Origin: Spirometra erinaceieuropaei
Lineage: Eukaryota; Platyhelminthes; Cestoda; Diphyllobothriidea; Diphyllobothriidae
Length of the DNA: 64,000 nucleotides
Assembly (NCBI GenBank): GCA_902702965.1
Contig: CACRXP010000067.1
Coordinates: 110,192-174,191, forward strand
Direction: 5' to 3'
Below, piece by piece: positions 10,022 to 23,080 of this stretch. Each line of letters begins with the position of its first letter. Within the stretch, counting starts at the first letter, position 1. The notes below the pieces were generated by a model. It was given only the letters and a program-made list of their open reading frames with translations. It was not told where the DNA came from and ran no database searches. A program made the translations under genes and the position numbers.

Positions 10022-10690
10022 ATTGACCCACCCGTGAAAAACTCGGCGCCTCGGTGGGATTCAATCGCAGGACAGCAAGGGGAGGCTTTAGTACAGCCAA
10101 CGCTCTAATCGTCTGAGCTACGAGGCCCACTGGAAGATGTGAGCTTAATCGCATATGGACCAAATTGTCTACCAAATCCACGGCAGCGTCCAGAATCCAC
10201 CAAATCTGCCACAGTAAGCTGACTTCCCAAGCAGGATTCCCAAAGTAATGCAGCTAGAATCCAACAGATTACTACCAGGCTCACGCAATTCAGAGCTGTT
10301 TTGGCAGATTCCAAATAATTGAATTTAACCCAACCATGAAAAAGTCTGCCTCTGTGGGATCCGAACTTTCGACAGCAAAAAGAGGCTTTAGTACAGTCAA
10401 CTCTCGTCCTCTGGTGGGACATCGTAGCTCAGGGGGTTAGAGCGTTGTCTGTACTTAAAGCTTCCCTTTGCTGTCGTGGGTTTGAACGCCGCCGGAACGC
10501 CGATTTTGTCAGAGTTGGGTCAATATGAACCATTCAATATCTGCCAAAACACATCTATAGTGTATGAGCCTGGTAGCCATCTGGTGGATTCTAGATGCAT
10601 TACTTAGGAAATCCTGTTTGGATAGTCAGCTAACTGTATCAGGTTTGATGGATTCCGGACGTCGCAGTAGGTTGAGTAATCTAATTGTTG
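10022..10690. repeat. tRNA-headed SINE cluster (units -, -, +)
   Basis: Three SINE units lie side by side. The plus unit has an A-box-like TAGCTCAGGGGGTTAGAGCG (10425-10444) and B-box-like GGGTTTGAACGCC (10478-10490), then a tail with GGGTCAATATGAACC. The two minus units have the mirrored boxes (A box ~10101-10120, B box ~10056-10071; second B box ~10355-10370). A similar cluster lies at 32735-33400. These are tRNA-like promoters in repeats, not tRNA genes, because cloverleaf folding is incomplete. Confidence 0.65.
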
Positions 10691-12695
10691 TTCCTTATAG
10701 CCCTTGAGAATTTCCATATATTTAAACCTTGTGGAAAAATGTAGTTTACTTGGACGTCAGCTGGACAAAAACACATTCTGTAAATTGGTCCACATTTGCC
10801 TTTAAAAGAATTGAACAACTAATTTAAATATCATCAATTACGCGTAATATTTAACAGTAGATGTTTAACGCTGTATGCTACGTATTTATTTGCAACACGA
10901 AGCGCGGACATTCTTCAAGCTGAAGTCTAGAAACATGACAATGCGAGACCGATATAGACAGTTTCGTTGGTTCAGTAGATATGGCAGCAAGACTACGCAC
11001 TCAGCGTTTTAACGGATGGGACAGTTGTTCATTAACACACGCACAAAGGGAAACGACCTCTATTTGCAAACCACAGAACTATCGCTCTTCTCAATATCGC
11101 AGCAAAATATTCGTCTTCCCGACGCGTAATCGCCCATGCATTCATCTGTAGCAGATAATACCTCAAAAACGGTGCGAATTTTAATAATCTTGAACATTGC
11201 AGACCTAGAATGTATAGCCCCGTAAACAATAGGAAAATGCCCAGTAATGACAAGCAACTCCTACACCACTTTTGTAAACAGGGTGAAATACGTCGTCATG
11301 GTCAATCTTCATGAACTTCGCAAGATCAAGCCAATATATTAGTGTCCTGATCAATTCGCTTAAACGAAATAAATGACTTTTGAGCGGGATGGTGACGCAA
11401 CAGAACAATCGTTGAATACGAAGACAAGATTTAAATGGATTGGTTAGCGTTGCGTAATCACGCTCGCCTTGCAGAGCTATATGTTATGCGATATGATAAT
11501 GGTGCCTGAATAAAAGAGCAGCCTATCACTTATATCGATTGCCGAACAAACCGATAATTGATAGTCTTTCTGCAAATGTAAACATAATCACCGTATATGA
11601 AACCAGCACTGATAATCTGTTCTTTGCGGATGGCTGTACACTCAACAACAAATAGATGATCATTATTTGTGCATCTGCAAAATTGACCGGGATTTGCCGT
11701 GAAAAAATCCAACTCTTTCACCCCAAACGTCCTCCGCCACAAGCACCAACAATTCCTACACCACGTGCCTCGCTACAACCGGCTAATTGGCTACAGGTAT
11801 TCTATGTATTTATTGCCAACGCGTGATTATAGTTGGTCTCCTGGATATCCATCGCATTTTGACCGACAAATCAGTGCCATTAGCTCAAACAGACATCCGT
11901 TGAAACCACCCTGCTTGGCCATACTATGTAAAAACAGGCAGTTATTGTAAGGGTCTGCGAGTTCACATGCGTCGTCAAAAATGCGTGTTGAAGAACATAT
12001 TTTTTCGCGCTCATTTGGTTTTTCTAGAAATCGCCCTTTTTCCTATTGACTTAATGGTATGAATCTTTTTCTGCCGTATAAAATTCTGCAAATGGCGCAG
12101 TTTGCATAAGACTGCTAAGAAGGATATTGAGACAATGACCAAACGAAATTTGTAAATTGCTTCCAAGGTTACGATGTATACGATAGAAACAGTTCAGTCT
12201 ATCGATATATTTTTTCACCGCAAAGCATGGGCGAAATATGACTTTTCGCGTTTACTCTTTCGGAAAAATACTGTAGCTTAAAAGCAAACTCTTAAAAGCA
12301 GTTTAGAAACCATAAGCTCCAATATCAAATTTCCAAATCCCAATTAACACGACATTACGCGCTAAGGGTTATAATTTCGTTTTCTTTATCCTATCGCTTC
12401 ATCAGGTTCTTTCTAGGGGGCGAACGCGAACCTACTTTAACGTTTCTTTTTCCGGAATTACAACCATCAATTTTGACAGAGACTACATTTATTTAAAGCA
12501 CACATAAGTCTATTTGGCATCTCAATCTTTAAAAAATTCTAACGCAGTATTTTAGTAGCAAACGGTATCAGGCCTTAGCAGCTTTCAAGTAGGTCATGAA
12601 TTTTAAATTTGCGATCAAACCTCATGGAAACTGCCAAAAACAGTCCAAAAGCCAGCTGCTAAAATTACCTGTCGACCCTACTGGAATGATTTTGT
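10691..12695. other. AT-rich intergenic DNA
   Basis: Several short frames exist (for example 11530-11742 and 11060-11257, minus), one with a FTANPG string reminiscent of the TES SANP motif, but no consistent exon structure. Nothing else recognised. Confidence 0.4.
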
Positions 12696-12799
12696 CAGCC
12701 GTCTTCTCGCGTACCCTTCTAGCTACTTCAGTCTGTCTGGATGACCGTGTAAACTGCTGCCAGTCAAACTTGCATGAACCTTGTCTGTCTGTACTGTGC

Positions 12800-13110
12800 T
12801 TGATCACTTGCTGGGGGTCACAGACGATGATCGCAAATTTAAGTCAATATGACAGTCCCAGTTCCTTGCTGCAAAGATGAATGCGCGATCACTGGCACAG
12901 GGCGTGCATTAGTCGGCGCCGCTGTGAAATGGCGGGGACTCATTCTTATCACGAACGCTACCCCCGCCACTCCTATCCTCCCTTCTTAGTTTAACTTAAA
13001 AACAATTCATTTGACGCCGCATTCTCACAGTCTCTGATGATGGCCTCCTGTAGGAGGCCGAAACGTCAGACTAATACATGTACTCTAATGATCTCGCGTT
13101 AATCTTCTTT
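12800..13110 (+). mobile_element. Small non-coding hammerhead-bearing element (retrozyme-like or PLE-derived)
   Basis: About 300 bp, without a PLE coding frame, begins near GCGATCACTGGCACAGGG. It has a C-rich region and an intact hammerhead at 13029-13072, and ends near ATCTCGCGTTA. Its boundaries are inferred from the uninterrupted repeat at 9556-9760. Related 3' ends with decayed ribozymes lie at 27.85 kb (-) and 32.05 kb (-). It is either a non-autonomous element mobilised by PLE machinery or a severely 5'-truncated PLE. Confidence 0.5.
13029..13072 (+). ncRNA. Hammerhead ribozyme, canonical CTGATGA...GAAA core
   Basis: AGTCT (13029-13033) pairs with AGACT (13068-13072). CTGATGA spans 13034-13040; a near-perfect stem II GGCCTCC/GGAGGCC is closed by TGTA; then GAA, palindromic ACGT (13063-13066) and C at 13067. 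Predicted cut 13067/13068. Confidence 0.85.
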
Positions 13111-13170
13111 GAAGAAAACATTGTGGACATGGACAGAATATGTGACAGGCTTACTGAATAATATCGCTTT

Positions 13171-14788
13171 TTATGCTGAAACAGGCCATTACGTTTGTCA
13201 TCGAGTTCGAAAGACCAAATAACTTGATGAAATGCATGAAGTCAACAAAATAGTGTTCTTAACATTCCGAGGTTTTGATCAAGGTTTTATTTATACGTAA
13301 CTGCACTATCACATTTCGAGGCAAAACTCATTTTTTGTCTAGGACAAAACATCGGCAGCTGTCTAGAAACTGGAAAAGGTTTTAATCCGCTGGAAATATG
13401 TCGACTTTTGACTGTGTACTGGGGTGTAAAGCGGCTTTTGGAAAAGAGCTCACACAGTATTTTTTACTGAAACGTTATCGACCACCAATTGATCTAGTAT
13501 GTTTGCACTTAAGAGCACCTTTTAGAAATAATATATTATGCTGGAGTGCCCTCTTGTACTACAATCGATGACAGTGAGCTCAAGGTTTCTCTTAGTTGAT
13601 TCTCGCGAGTTATTTTTAAAAATATTTCTTTGTTTTCGTCTAATAACGCGTCATTCAATCACCCTGGTCTGTATCCTTTGAACAAAGAATATATTTGCAA
13701 CAGATTTATACTCACGTTGATGTCCCCGTTATACTTAGACGTACCATGCGAGGCAGGACAAGTGTTAAGGTGAAAGATATGATGATCCAAACTTGGACAG
13801 AACTAGTCTCCATAGCATATTACTGCGTGAAAATTTAACCATGCCTGCGCCGACACGATGGAAAATACCTGAAATCACCACCTGGCGGGCATGGCTTTCG
13901 CCAGATGGAATGCTTTGGCAAACATACTTTTAGAAACGCTCTTTATGAACAGTCGTGGTTGCCAGTAGTGGTGATAATTGAAAACAGTGTAGAAGGTTTA
14001 AAGTTTATTAGTATTAAGAGCGCGGCATTAATTTGCTAAATTTATCAGCTAGGTTTGCATGTTACGTCTACTTGTGACGCACGTTGGAGAAAAAGCACGT
14101 ACATAAGAAAGCTACCATGTAATCATCCACTAAATAAAAAGTATTTTTAATCAGCACGATTACTGTACGTAACATTAAGATGTTTGTACAAACTTCGTCA
14201 TTTACTAGTATACTATGTAGGCTTCATAAAAATCAGAAGTGCAGAGTCGTCTAATTAGGCACTTAAAACGAAACCATATATTTTAATTTCTGCGAATACC
14301 TTATGCAATTCACTGTATGCCAAAAATTATTCACGGACTCTTTCAGTGGCACCGATACTTTATGGTTTATCGAATGCATATACCTATTTTATACACTATT
14401 TCGCCACTCGGAAAAAAAACTTCAACGAAATTCAACGTCAACAATGAAAGTACAAAGGATATAAAATAATCGTTCCATGCTATATAAACATAGATTATAT
14501 AAAAACTCGAATGAGGCGCATAGAGTATTTTGCGATATTTGAGAAGGTTTTCGTGTCGATGGTTATTTATTCAACGGTGTTTAGCTGAGGCGATATCAAA
14601 GAAAAAACTTCGCATGCAAGTTGCGCAAGAAGCCAATGGCAGTGAACTCAGAAATTCTCACTGTAAACGTCCTCCTTCCTTGAGCTATATTAGAGGTAAT
14701 TTCATGGATAACTGCTTATTCAGTGGGCGAGAAAAATAAAAAAACCCGGGTAACATAATTTTGTCAGTTAAAATGGCGATACAGATAC
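13171..14788. other. AT-rich intergenic DNA
   Basis: No gene, repeat family or RNA recognised. Confidence 0.4.
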
Positions 14789-14873
14789 CGAAGGCATAGT
14801 TCCTGAATGCTACCCTAGTTAGCGTGCTTTGGCATGACGGCCAAAGAAGTTGTAAAGCAAGGACAATCAACAT
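14789..14873 (-). CDS. TES-D: possible signal-peptide first exon
   Basis: ATG at 14873 opens MLIVLALQLLWPSCQSTLTR, a convincing signal peptide, and a phase 1 donor TCG|GTATCT ends an 85-nt exon, the same length as exon 1 of TES-M. No following exon was found in the next kilobase, so this may be coincidence. Confidence 0.2.
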
Positions 14874-15539
14874 TTAGAAGCCTGGGGCGTGACAGCGCCC
14901 TATCCACCTCCTGAAGGTCTTTGGTTGCCAGTCAAACTGTGCAAAACCCTGGATTTACGCATGCGTAGATGCCCCTCGAAGTGTTTAAGTTTCACATTGT
15001 CTCCTTCACCAGACGTTTTATCGATTTTTAGAAGTGCGCTTTTGTGCACTAAATTGCCGTAATAGTGCCAACAGGCGACTCTTCATTCAAATGGGCCCTA
15101 ATTACTGCCATTTTGAAAGAAATCTATGGTTCGAAATCAAAGTAGCTATCATGGGATCTTTGTTTTCGAGACTAAACTTAAAAAACTTTACTTTTCCTGT
15201 GGTCCCCTTTTCTGCAATTTCGTAATTTAAAAGCAAAAGTAGCAACACATAAGCAGTTTCAGCAGCATTTTATAATTAAAATGCCTTTTTGACGAGCATT
15301 AAAAATCGTAGAACGCGGCCTACAAGCGAACAAAAACAAGTATATTAGACGCAAGATAACAAAACCTGTTCATAATTTTGCGGTAAAAATTATCAGTTTT
15401 ATTTAAGAACGTGAAAGATAGCAGTTAAATGTGTTAAAAAGCGAGAAGAGAAGTCGATAAAAGTACTCCTTAAACAAAGGCGGGGTGGGGACTGTGGGGG
15501 AGGGGTTAAGGGTAATAATAGTCATTGTCAGGGGCGGGG
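14874..15539. other. Intergenic DNA, nothing recognised
   Basis: Only short frames. The G-rich end (~15480-15560) is probably the 3' UTR of the minus-strand PLE that follows. Confidence 0.4.
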
Positions 15540-17010
15540 TGAGAGCGCAAGTGCGCGGGGGGAGTTGCACCGCTAGTCAGCCGTCGACCACTGTAGGCGC
15601 GGAGCCTGAACGTGGTTCTTCTGAGCGCATAAGGTTGGCTTTCGTAACCTAATGGCGGCTGCTTCCGCTGTCGCTAACAGGCGCTGGCCTAGTAGCTTAG
15701 GGTAGCTCGATGGGACCTTATAAATCACACGAAAAGCTTCATTGGGGTCCACACGATGTCCGGAATCGACAACATGCGCGAGAATGGAGCTGCTTATACT
15801 CCTCGTTTCGCCTTTTCCTAGCCATGCCGGGAGGTGTTCGCGCATTCTTTTGGATAAGCGCCGACTCGTGCGACCAATATAACCTGCTCCACAGGAGCAA
15901 GTGAAGGAATATATGCACATTGAGGTGGTCTGCGGTGGCAACTTATCCTTACCTTCTCCGCGTAAAATAGGGTTAGTAGAGAATGATATTTGAACCCTTT
16001 CTGCTGGGAAGGCTCGCGAGACAGCTTGATCAAGGCGTCTCCTTAGGAGTTCACTCGTCGCGTCCCCTTGGAAAGGGACTTTGAGGAACAAAGTTTTCTT
16101 TTCAGCGGTCAATGTGGCGGGTTTAACCGGTCTTTCGACAATGTTCTTTGCAATGAACCTGTCAGGATACCCGTTTTCTCGATGGAAGTACTGGATTTTT
16201 TTGAGCTCCTCCTCGATGCTATCTGTTGAGCAAAAGTTTCTTGCTCTTTGTGCCAGATATCGGACTAGATTTCGTTTTTGTTGGTGGGGTACGAAACTGG
16301 CAAAGTTCGTGTATTGTCCAGACCAGGTTTTCTTCGGGCACTGCCGTCAGGTCTCCTGCTTAGAAGAACATCTAAGAAAGGAAGCGAACCGGCCGTTTCG
16401 ATCTCCAGCGTGATTTTGATCGACAGATGTGCCTGATTTGCCGCATCTAAGAGGGTAGCTACGTCGGTTTCTGCAGTGGCAATTGCAAATATATCATCAA
16501 CGTAGCGACCGTAATGTTTAAGCTTATCGATCTGATCGCTTAGTTGGAATCGCTCTACTTTGCCCATGAAGACATCTGCTAGGAGAGGTCCAAGGGGTGA
16601 GCCAATAGCAACGCCGTCTACTTGGTTGTCGAACAGGAACTGCACATTTAATGTGCATTTTAGTAACAGTTCCTTGAGTGCCTTCGTCGGGAGTCCTATT
16701 TCCTGCTGACTGGCAGATAGAAAATCACAGATGGAATCAACTGTCTCGGTGACCGGAACGTTTGTAAAAAGTGATGAGACGTCTAGCGAGAACATCACCA
16801 TGCCATTGACGTTAAGGTCTTTGATGTCGTCAATGAATTCAAAGGTATCTCGGTAGCTGCGTGGTGCTAGCTGACGCTGTATGGGCTTGAGTTTCTCTGC
16901 TAGCCACTTTGCTATCGCATGATACGGAGAGTGTCGCATGTCTAGGATTGGACGGACTGGCAGTCCTTCCTTATGGATCTTAGGTAGACCATATAGTCGA
17001 TTTTTGCCAT
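15540..17010 (-). mobile_element. Penelope-like element of a second family (D), 5'-truncated
   Basis: Minus-strand copy running from inside the RT (LYGLPKIHKEG at ~17000) to a C-rich 3' UTR. No hammerhead core was found at its 3' end, unlike families A and B. A fragment of the same family lies at 59714-59945. Confidence 0.8.
15573..17009 (-). pseudogene. PLE family D reverse transcriptase / GIY-YIG endonuclease, truncated and frameshifted
   Basis: The first frame (down to 16265) carries YGLPKIHKEGLPVRPILD, motif A FSLDVSSLFTNVP, motif B GVAIGSPLGPLLADVFM, motif C YGRYVDDIFAIA and the LPFLDVLLSR block. A frameshift near 16325 breaks it; reading resumes through KKIQYFHRENGYP and then the frame 16112-15573 with the endonuclease (CSCGAGYIGRTSRRLSKRMR, then STAD at the stop). 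It differs from families A and B in every motif surround. The N-terminal domain is missing. Non-functional. Confidence 0.85.
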
Positions 17011-18375
17011 TTTTGCACGAATGAAGAAACGCGCTTTTTTGAAATCACTTAAGCAATTTACCACGGAACATTTTCTTATAGCAAATAATTATAACTCGTT
17101 ACAAACTGCACTTGCTGGGAACTTTTGGTCGATATGTTTTGATAAAACTAACCTGAGCAATCGGCAAATAATACATTGACTAAGTTCGCCTAAGTCTACT
17201 TGCATAGGAATATCGACGACGGCGTCTTGACAAGATGTGTTTAATGGAAACCTCCGTTCAATTTGCAAATGACCGAGTGACATGGCAGCCGAACAATCAT
17301 TCAGGGCGGTTGCCAAATTACTCCTGAGGCCAGAAGTGTGATTTTTACAAAAGTCACGTTTTATGAATTTCATTGAAAACGATTTAGCAGTGTTTTAGGT
17401 AAGCTCGATTTAAAGAACCCTCAAATGGTGATTGAGTCTCAACGCAGTACTGGAAGAGACGTTCCGAAAGCCCCACTAAGTAGTGATTTCAAGGATGGTT
17501 TGGCGTGGCAGATGCGATGAATCCCTGTGAGGCTTTATTGCTCTAGTTCGTCAGTCTCAGTGCTGTGAAATCCCGAGAACGATAATCCCTAAGTAGAATG
17601 CAAATGTGCTCTGGTACTGGCTGCAGTGTATGGTTCTGGTCACAGGGCTGATTATAACAAGTCATGTGGCGGTAGATTGTTGGTTTTTATGACAGAGGAT
17701 TGCCCGGGTGCACACGTTGGGTTCGCTGTCAAAACCTTGCGAGCAACGGCTTCAATCATCCTTTTTGCAATAACACTGTCAATTTTGTTTGTCTGATTAA
17801 GTCCTTGATCTTGCAATACTGTTCTGCACATGAAGTTTGCGTTCGGCTTAACTCTTTCGCTTTTTCTCGTTTCAAGTATAACAGAAACCTATCATTTTGG
17901 GTGAAATACCTCATTTAATACACACCACTACTGCACATAAGACCTGTTCCTTCATTAGCTATTAATTAACTTCTTAAAAATTTTAAAATATGTTCAGTTA
18001 TCCTACACCGAAAATAACGGATTAGATTTTTACTTAGGAATTTAGAATTCCACTTGGCTTGTCGATTTGGTCTGAATGTACTGGTCTTGCGTTCAATACC
18101 ATCGCAAAATCATACAAAAATTTACAGCAATGTTGGCTTCCCAATATCTTTTTCCTCGTTCTCCCTGATTGACATTCCCTTGGATGCCTGATCTGCTGTA
18201 AACTATATGCGGGCAGTTTGCCTAAACTACATTAGTTTTGAAACTCATCTGTTGTTTATTATTTGAATTATCGCGCCTACCACTCCTTTCTTTGAATCAA
18301 TATTTTAAGAAGTTTTCAGGCACATAAATAAATGTCTCACGATTTATTGCTTAATGTTTTCTTAAGTTACCCACA
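17011..18375. other. AT-rich intergenic DNA
   Basis: No supported gene. Short frames at 17089-17373 (-) and 17700-17918 (+) lack splice or domain support. Confidence 0.4.
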
Positions 18376-19231
18376 TCAAACATGCCCCACCCGAAAAGCC
18401 TCTTTTCTTAATTCCCCCGTATGACAGAACTCTGCGACTGTCCGCAGATGTTCGGGGTCTTTCACCCTACCAATGCCCTTTTTGTGTGTATATATAGAAG
18501 ACTGCGCGTTTTTGTTGCAGTATATTCTGATGCCTTCAGATGATTTTCTGAATTGGTCGAGTGCCGCCATTTTCGCAGATTTTAGCTGGAAAAAGGCCCG
18601 AGCATGATAGTTTGCTGCGGGATATCTGATAGGTAACGTTGGCGGTCTACCACCTCGATGGAGAGGGGACGCGTCCGTTATTATTATCCACATTTGCTAA
18701 TTCTCTGATGGTTTTGGTACGCGTAACCAGTTCACGCAAGGAAGAGGAACTGTACGAATTTCTAGGTGATCGTTATTAAGCCTCTACTGGGGCTAGTATA
18801 CGACAGTCGCTTTGGCTGTGAGCCGATTCTTATGCGCGCTTTTTAGCATTGGATTTTCTTGATTTGCAGTTCAGACAATTTCTTATTTGTAGCTGACACT
18901 GCACTGTCTGGTGTTGATTTGTGTGCTAGTGGCTTGCACATTTTCGGTTAGAGGCTCCACCGTTGACATGAAAAGGCAATGTTCTTCTAGAAATCTGCAC
19001 GATAAATCTCCTTAGGTATTTAAAGACAGAATCGTCACTTTTCTAAACGCAGATTCCAATCAACAAATGCTAATGTGGCAAAAATTCCCGCAGCATTAAT
19101 CAGTAGACGAGGTGGTGAGCAGACGCAACATTCGATAAATTCTTGTCGGCCCAGTACAATTATATGGGAATGGGGCAGTAGTGAGAACACCCCAGTGATG
19201 AGGCTATTCTTCATATCTGTGGTGACTCCCA
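18376..19231 (-). CDS. TES-E: exons 2 and 3 of a TES-family gene
   Basis: Exon 2 is 19231-19039 (193 nt; phase 1 acceptor after GGTAG, phase 2 donor AA|GTGACG) and exon 3 is 18625-18376 (250 nt; acceptor CCTATCAG, stop TGA). They join in frame. Exon 2 has a Cys (FIECC) followed 29 residues later by the donor, and FATLAFVDW at the position of ACNLTFSSVEF. Exon 3 has EGIRIY, KDPEHLRTVAE and LRKEAF where TES-I has AEIHFFY, TDIKRLEHVME and WRRSAL; the first conserved Asp is at residue 56 versus 53. The intron phase is 2 instead of 0, shared with TES-G, H and L. Exon 1 was not found. Predicted secreted by homology only. Confidence 0.5.
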
Positions 19232-22200
19232 CTACCTGTCGTTAAAGGCGACAACGTCTGACATCCGTACAGTGTTTGGTGAGGCGGGCAGGTTCTTGCA
19301 CACACTTTCTCGTGATATTGGATTGCGTTATAGCGGAGGGGTGCGTAGGTACCGACGAGAGCGATTAAATTTGTGTCAGCAACGTGGACACCACATGGCC
19401 ATAAAAGGGTTACAGCTGCCCTGTGGCTGGCAGAACAACCTTAGCGCGACGTTATCCTTGATGACAAAATAAACTCCAGCATTGTGTCGCTTTGGTTACA
19501 CTATTATCTGTTTGGCCATAAATAATTATCAATTACGCTGTTACTTAAAAACAATAAATGCACATGTGTACATCCCTGTTATCAGATATTTTATACAAAT
19601 AACATGGTTCTAGTCTCTAGATACGATGTATGCGGTAGATGATGGGAGATATCATAAATCAGACGCCTTTCAGAGTTTACTTACACGAAGTCTTCGTTCT
19701 GTGTTACCACGAGATTAAACAGACACATAACACGAAGTCATATAGTCTGCAATTTAACCGGGACTGAAATCCGGCTGCCTGGATAGTCAGGATGCCTTTG
19801 AGAAAGCTACCTACAGCAAACACCCTGCCGGTAATATTAGTGGCTTCACATGTTTTTCATCTGATGCACCAAGCATGCATAATGCTCACTTCACAATACG
19901 CTCTCATACGTATATGTTCATGTTTGATAACATGATATATTTAACCAGGACATTATTCTTACCTAATCGTGCACTATTTAGGTGAACAGGGATTCTATAT
20001 AAGCATTGTCTAAATAATATGCGCATTCATTTCGTGCGAGTGTCAATAATATGCAAAATCCCAGAAACACAACCTTTCCCGTCGATGGCATCTGCTTTCT
20101 GAGGCACATGTCAGCGCTTCACCCCTAAAAATCCTTGCTGTCTAGCCTTGAGCCGGAATGCGCTTATAAAAAACAAAACTCCATCCTCATTATTAGCAGG
20201 CAATGTTATATCTAAATGGGTTTAAACTTTTACGAGATGTGTTTTGGCTATCATTAGTGGCTTTTTGTTTTGTAGCGGTTGCATTTTAAGTTAGAAGGAG
20301 GAGATTTTCCAACCGAGTCTCTTCGCTGAAAACGACCGTTGTTTGGCACTTGGCAAACACAATATCAACTTACAATTTGTGTAATATTGGTTGATTGCAA
20401 CATGTTGATCGACACATGTTTTTTTATCCATTCGCGTTTGTTAATTGCGGACTTTTTTAATAATGCACTTATTGTAGCGCGGTTTTCCTCATGGCTTGAA
20501 TACATCGACTGTGACCCTGCCATGCCGACTGAAATTCTCAACATCAAACCCTTCAAGTCAAAAATCTCCTTCCTTCAATTTCCTTTAACCTAGGTATTTG
20601 TCCACTCCGAGAGCGTAAGCAGAAAAATTGATATTTCGTTTAACGCATACCCACCATTGGCAGTCTCATAATCTGACGACAGTGTAACCGATTTTCAAAG
20701 GTTTTATCGGGTTTCTTGACAGGATCTGTATAATACGATTGATAGTTAGTTGAAAGATAATAGGTCTGTCCAGAATATTAGATATTGGGGACGTCAAGAC
20801 CACGTGCGCAATCTGAACTCTTTTTTTAGGAGTTCAAAACCAAATGAGCTATCAAAATCCTCAGTCGTCGATCTGAAAATGACCGTTAACTCAGTTTTCA
20901 TACGTACGTTAATCGTACGTACGGAACCCTCACAGCCACAGTGTCGTCTTCATAAATTGTACAAGAATACACCATAGATAAATCAAAAAAACTCTTTAAA
21001 TGATCCTACATAGTCTTTAAGCGCAATTTTTGTTTCGAAAATTACTCAAGATAGTGGAAAACCAAGACGAAAATTCGCGCCTATCTAAATCTCAGGCCAA
21101 AAAATATGTTGTCTGGTCAGACATGCCATTAAGACGTAATCAAAAGAATGCGAAAAAGCCGATCCTACTGATATACAAACATTACTATTATGATTCGAAC
21201 GGAGCACGCAGATGATATCGGTCGGGTGACACTGTGGTGGGCAACGGCATACTGATCAAGCTTGAAAGTAAATGTTGAAGAGAAATTTTCACGTGTCCAG
21301 CCTGGTGTCAATTGCACGCGGTTCGAGTGGATTGCCTCAAGATTCGTTGCAGTTGCTACCTCGACGGAGTATCGGGTAAATGACTGCGCACAACAAGGAA
21401 AGATTTATGCAGTCGCCGTTTCCTTGTTGATAAGCAAGAGATACGAAGCCAACATCGGAAAGCATTGTTTGTAGGGTGTAGAACCGTGGCTTTTTACGAG
21501 TTTGGCTGCAAAAATTTGACATTTCTGTGGGATGCCTAGGTTTTTAGCGCCCTAACGTTTCGCCTCCGCCGACCCAGCAAAAGTACGAAAAGCATTTGCA
21601 AAGCAGTCCTCATGGAAGATAAAGGAAGTTCGGTGGACAACGTGCAGGATTGACACCGCGGGCTTCTAAAAGTGTGATCGATGACCTGATTCCGTAAAGG
21701 CAATTTTGAAATTTAGACAAGTTTGAGACATATGGGGTTTTCATGTTTCGCATTTGACCACTTGATGTTGTATTATCTAAATGACAGTCGCTTAAGTTTT
21801 AATAGCATCTACCCTATATATTGACTATTGAATTCATGTGCAGTAAAGGCAAATAATCTTAATACTTTATTAACGTGCGCCTTTACTTCCTCACGAAATA
21901 TGCTATTCTATAAAAATTATAGAAAAGGCAACACCAAACAGAATTGCAGAAAATGCTCAAATTCTGCTTTGATGTCACCAAAGTTATTTGATTAAAAAAA
22001 GTAAAATTCTCTGCCAAAGTACCTCTAGGGGATTCATAAAGTATTTTTGCATCTGGCTAAAGGGCTTGCCCCATGACGACTGGGTGGAATCTGTTAATGA
22101 GGTTAATCATTGTTAAGCACTTTTAGCCAATTTGACACCCCGGTCTTGTGTTTTTAGTGACGCAAACCTCATAAACAAAAAACATCATTGTCAAACCTTG

Positions 22201-22357
22201 ATGAATTCACCATTTTTGGTGTTGTATCCAAGGCAAACCACATCGAGCACAAGCATGTGTTAATTACTTAATAAAAAGCATTTCTAATTTGAACTTTTTA
22301 GAGAACTAAACGAAGCGCATGACTTTGTTATGCGCCTACAGTCAGACAGCCCTGCAG
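19232..22357. other. AT-rich intergenic DNA
   Basis: A weak tRNA-like B box on the minus strand occurs at ~19750-19770. No other feature was recognised. Frames at 20339-20593 (+) and 21262-21474 (+) have no support. Confidence 0.35.
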
Positions 22358-22605
22358 ACGGTCGCACATCGACGACATGTACACTGTAGATGGACTGCTC
22401 GGCGAACATTAGGTTACCTGGATCCCTTTTTCTGGATTATGTGCTGTTTACGTTCCACTGGCATCGGTTTACCATCCGACGTACCCTCAGGTCAATTACT
22501 GATTTACACGAAAATGTCACCGACTGCACCCGACAACCAAAGGGGAATCGGTCAAAAGTTAATTTGTCCCTTCTATTCTTACATACTCAATATGCAGCAC
22601 GTATG
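22358..22605 (+). pseudogene. TES-F: possible decayed second exon
   Basis: A phase 1 acceptor (CCTGCAG) and phase 0 donor ATG|GTATTA enclose 248 nt, close to the 254-nt norm. The spacing between the two family cysteines is 48 residues (49 in TES-K and TES-M), with ENVTDC matching NPEVHQC and VNLSLLF matching CNLTFS. A TAG at 22387-22389 is in frame. Neither exon 1 nor exon 3 was found. Treat as a hint. Confidence 0.25.
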
Positions 22606-23080
22606 GTATTAAATTTGGTTAAATAATTTAAACCCCTATTGCTTTAATTAATAAAGACTCAGACGGGGACATAATTTTGTATATTTTATCGAAGCTTACT
22701 ACACGTTTTTAAGATATTTTGTGCAAAACACCAGCTATAATTTAAAATTATGTGACCTCAAGGCGATTGGATAGTTTTCCGTTCGCTCATGAGTGTCAGT
22801 TGACAATTAAATGAAATGAAGTAACACCTGCTAGGACTGCAGTAACGAAAGGTATTAAAGCACAATTTAAGTATTTGCAAGACCTGAACTCATATCCGTG
22901 GACTGTGAAAGGTTGTACACCCAATACGCTTGTTTTTATCGATTTATGCAGTATTCGGATGCGTAAGTTGATAGTGATGCCTCATATTTATAAATAACTG
23001 CTCGAAACAGCTTCAATTATTAAAAACGTACGCTCATCGAAGCATATTTCGTTACGGTGTTGGCTGCCACATTGGCTGAC

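Larger units (their letters stand above)
12697..13170. repeat. Dispersed repeat copy 2, interrupted by a hammerhead-bearing insertion
   Basis: The flanks (12700-12790 and 13115-13170) match the repeat at 9556-9760. The interior (~12800-13110) has no counterpart there. Confidence 0.55.

Noticed and set aside
10105..10422. 105-codon minus frame
   Set aside because: It runs through the SINE cluster and its tRNA-like boxes.
10425..10490. tRNA gene
   Set aside because: A and B boxes are present, but acceptor and anticodon stems do not pair and copies recur as SINE heads.
11530..11742. Frame with FTANPGQFCRC resembling SANPQVHQC
   Set aside because: Downstream spacing does not fit and there are no consistent splice sites.
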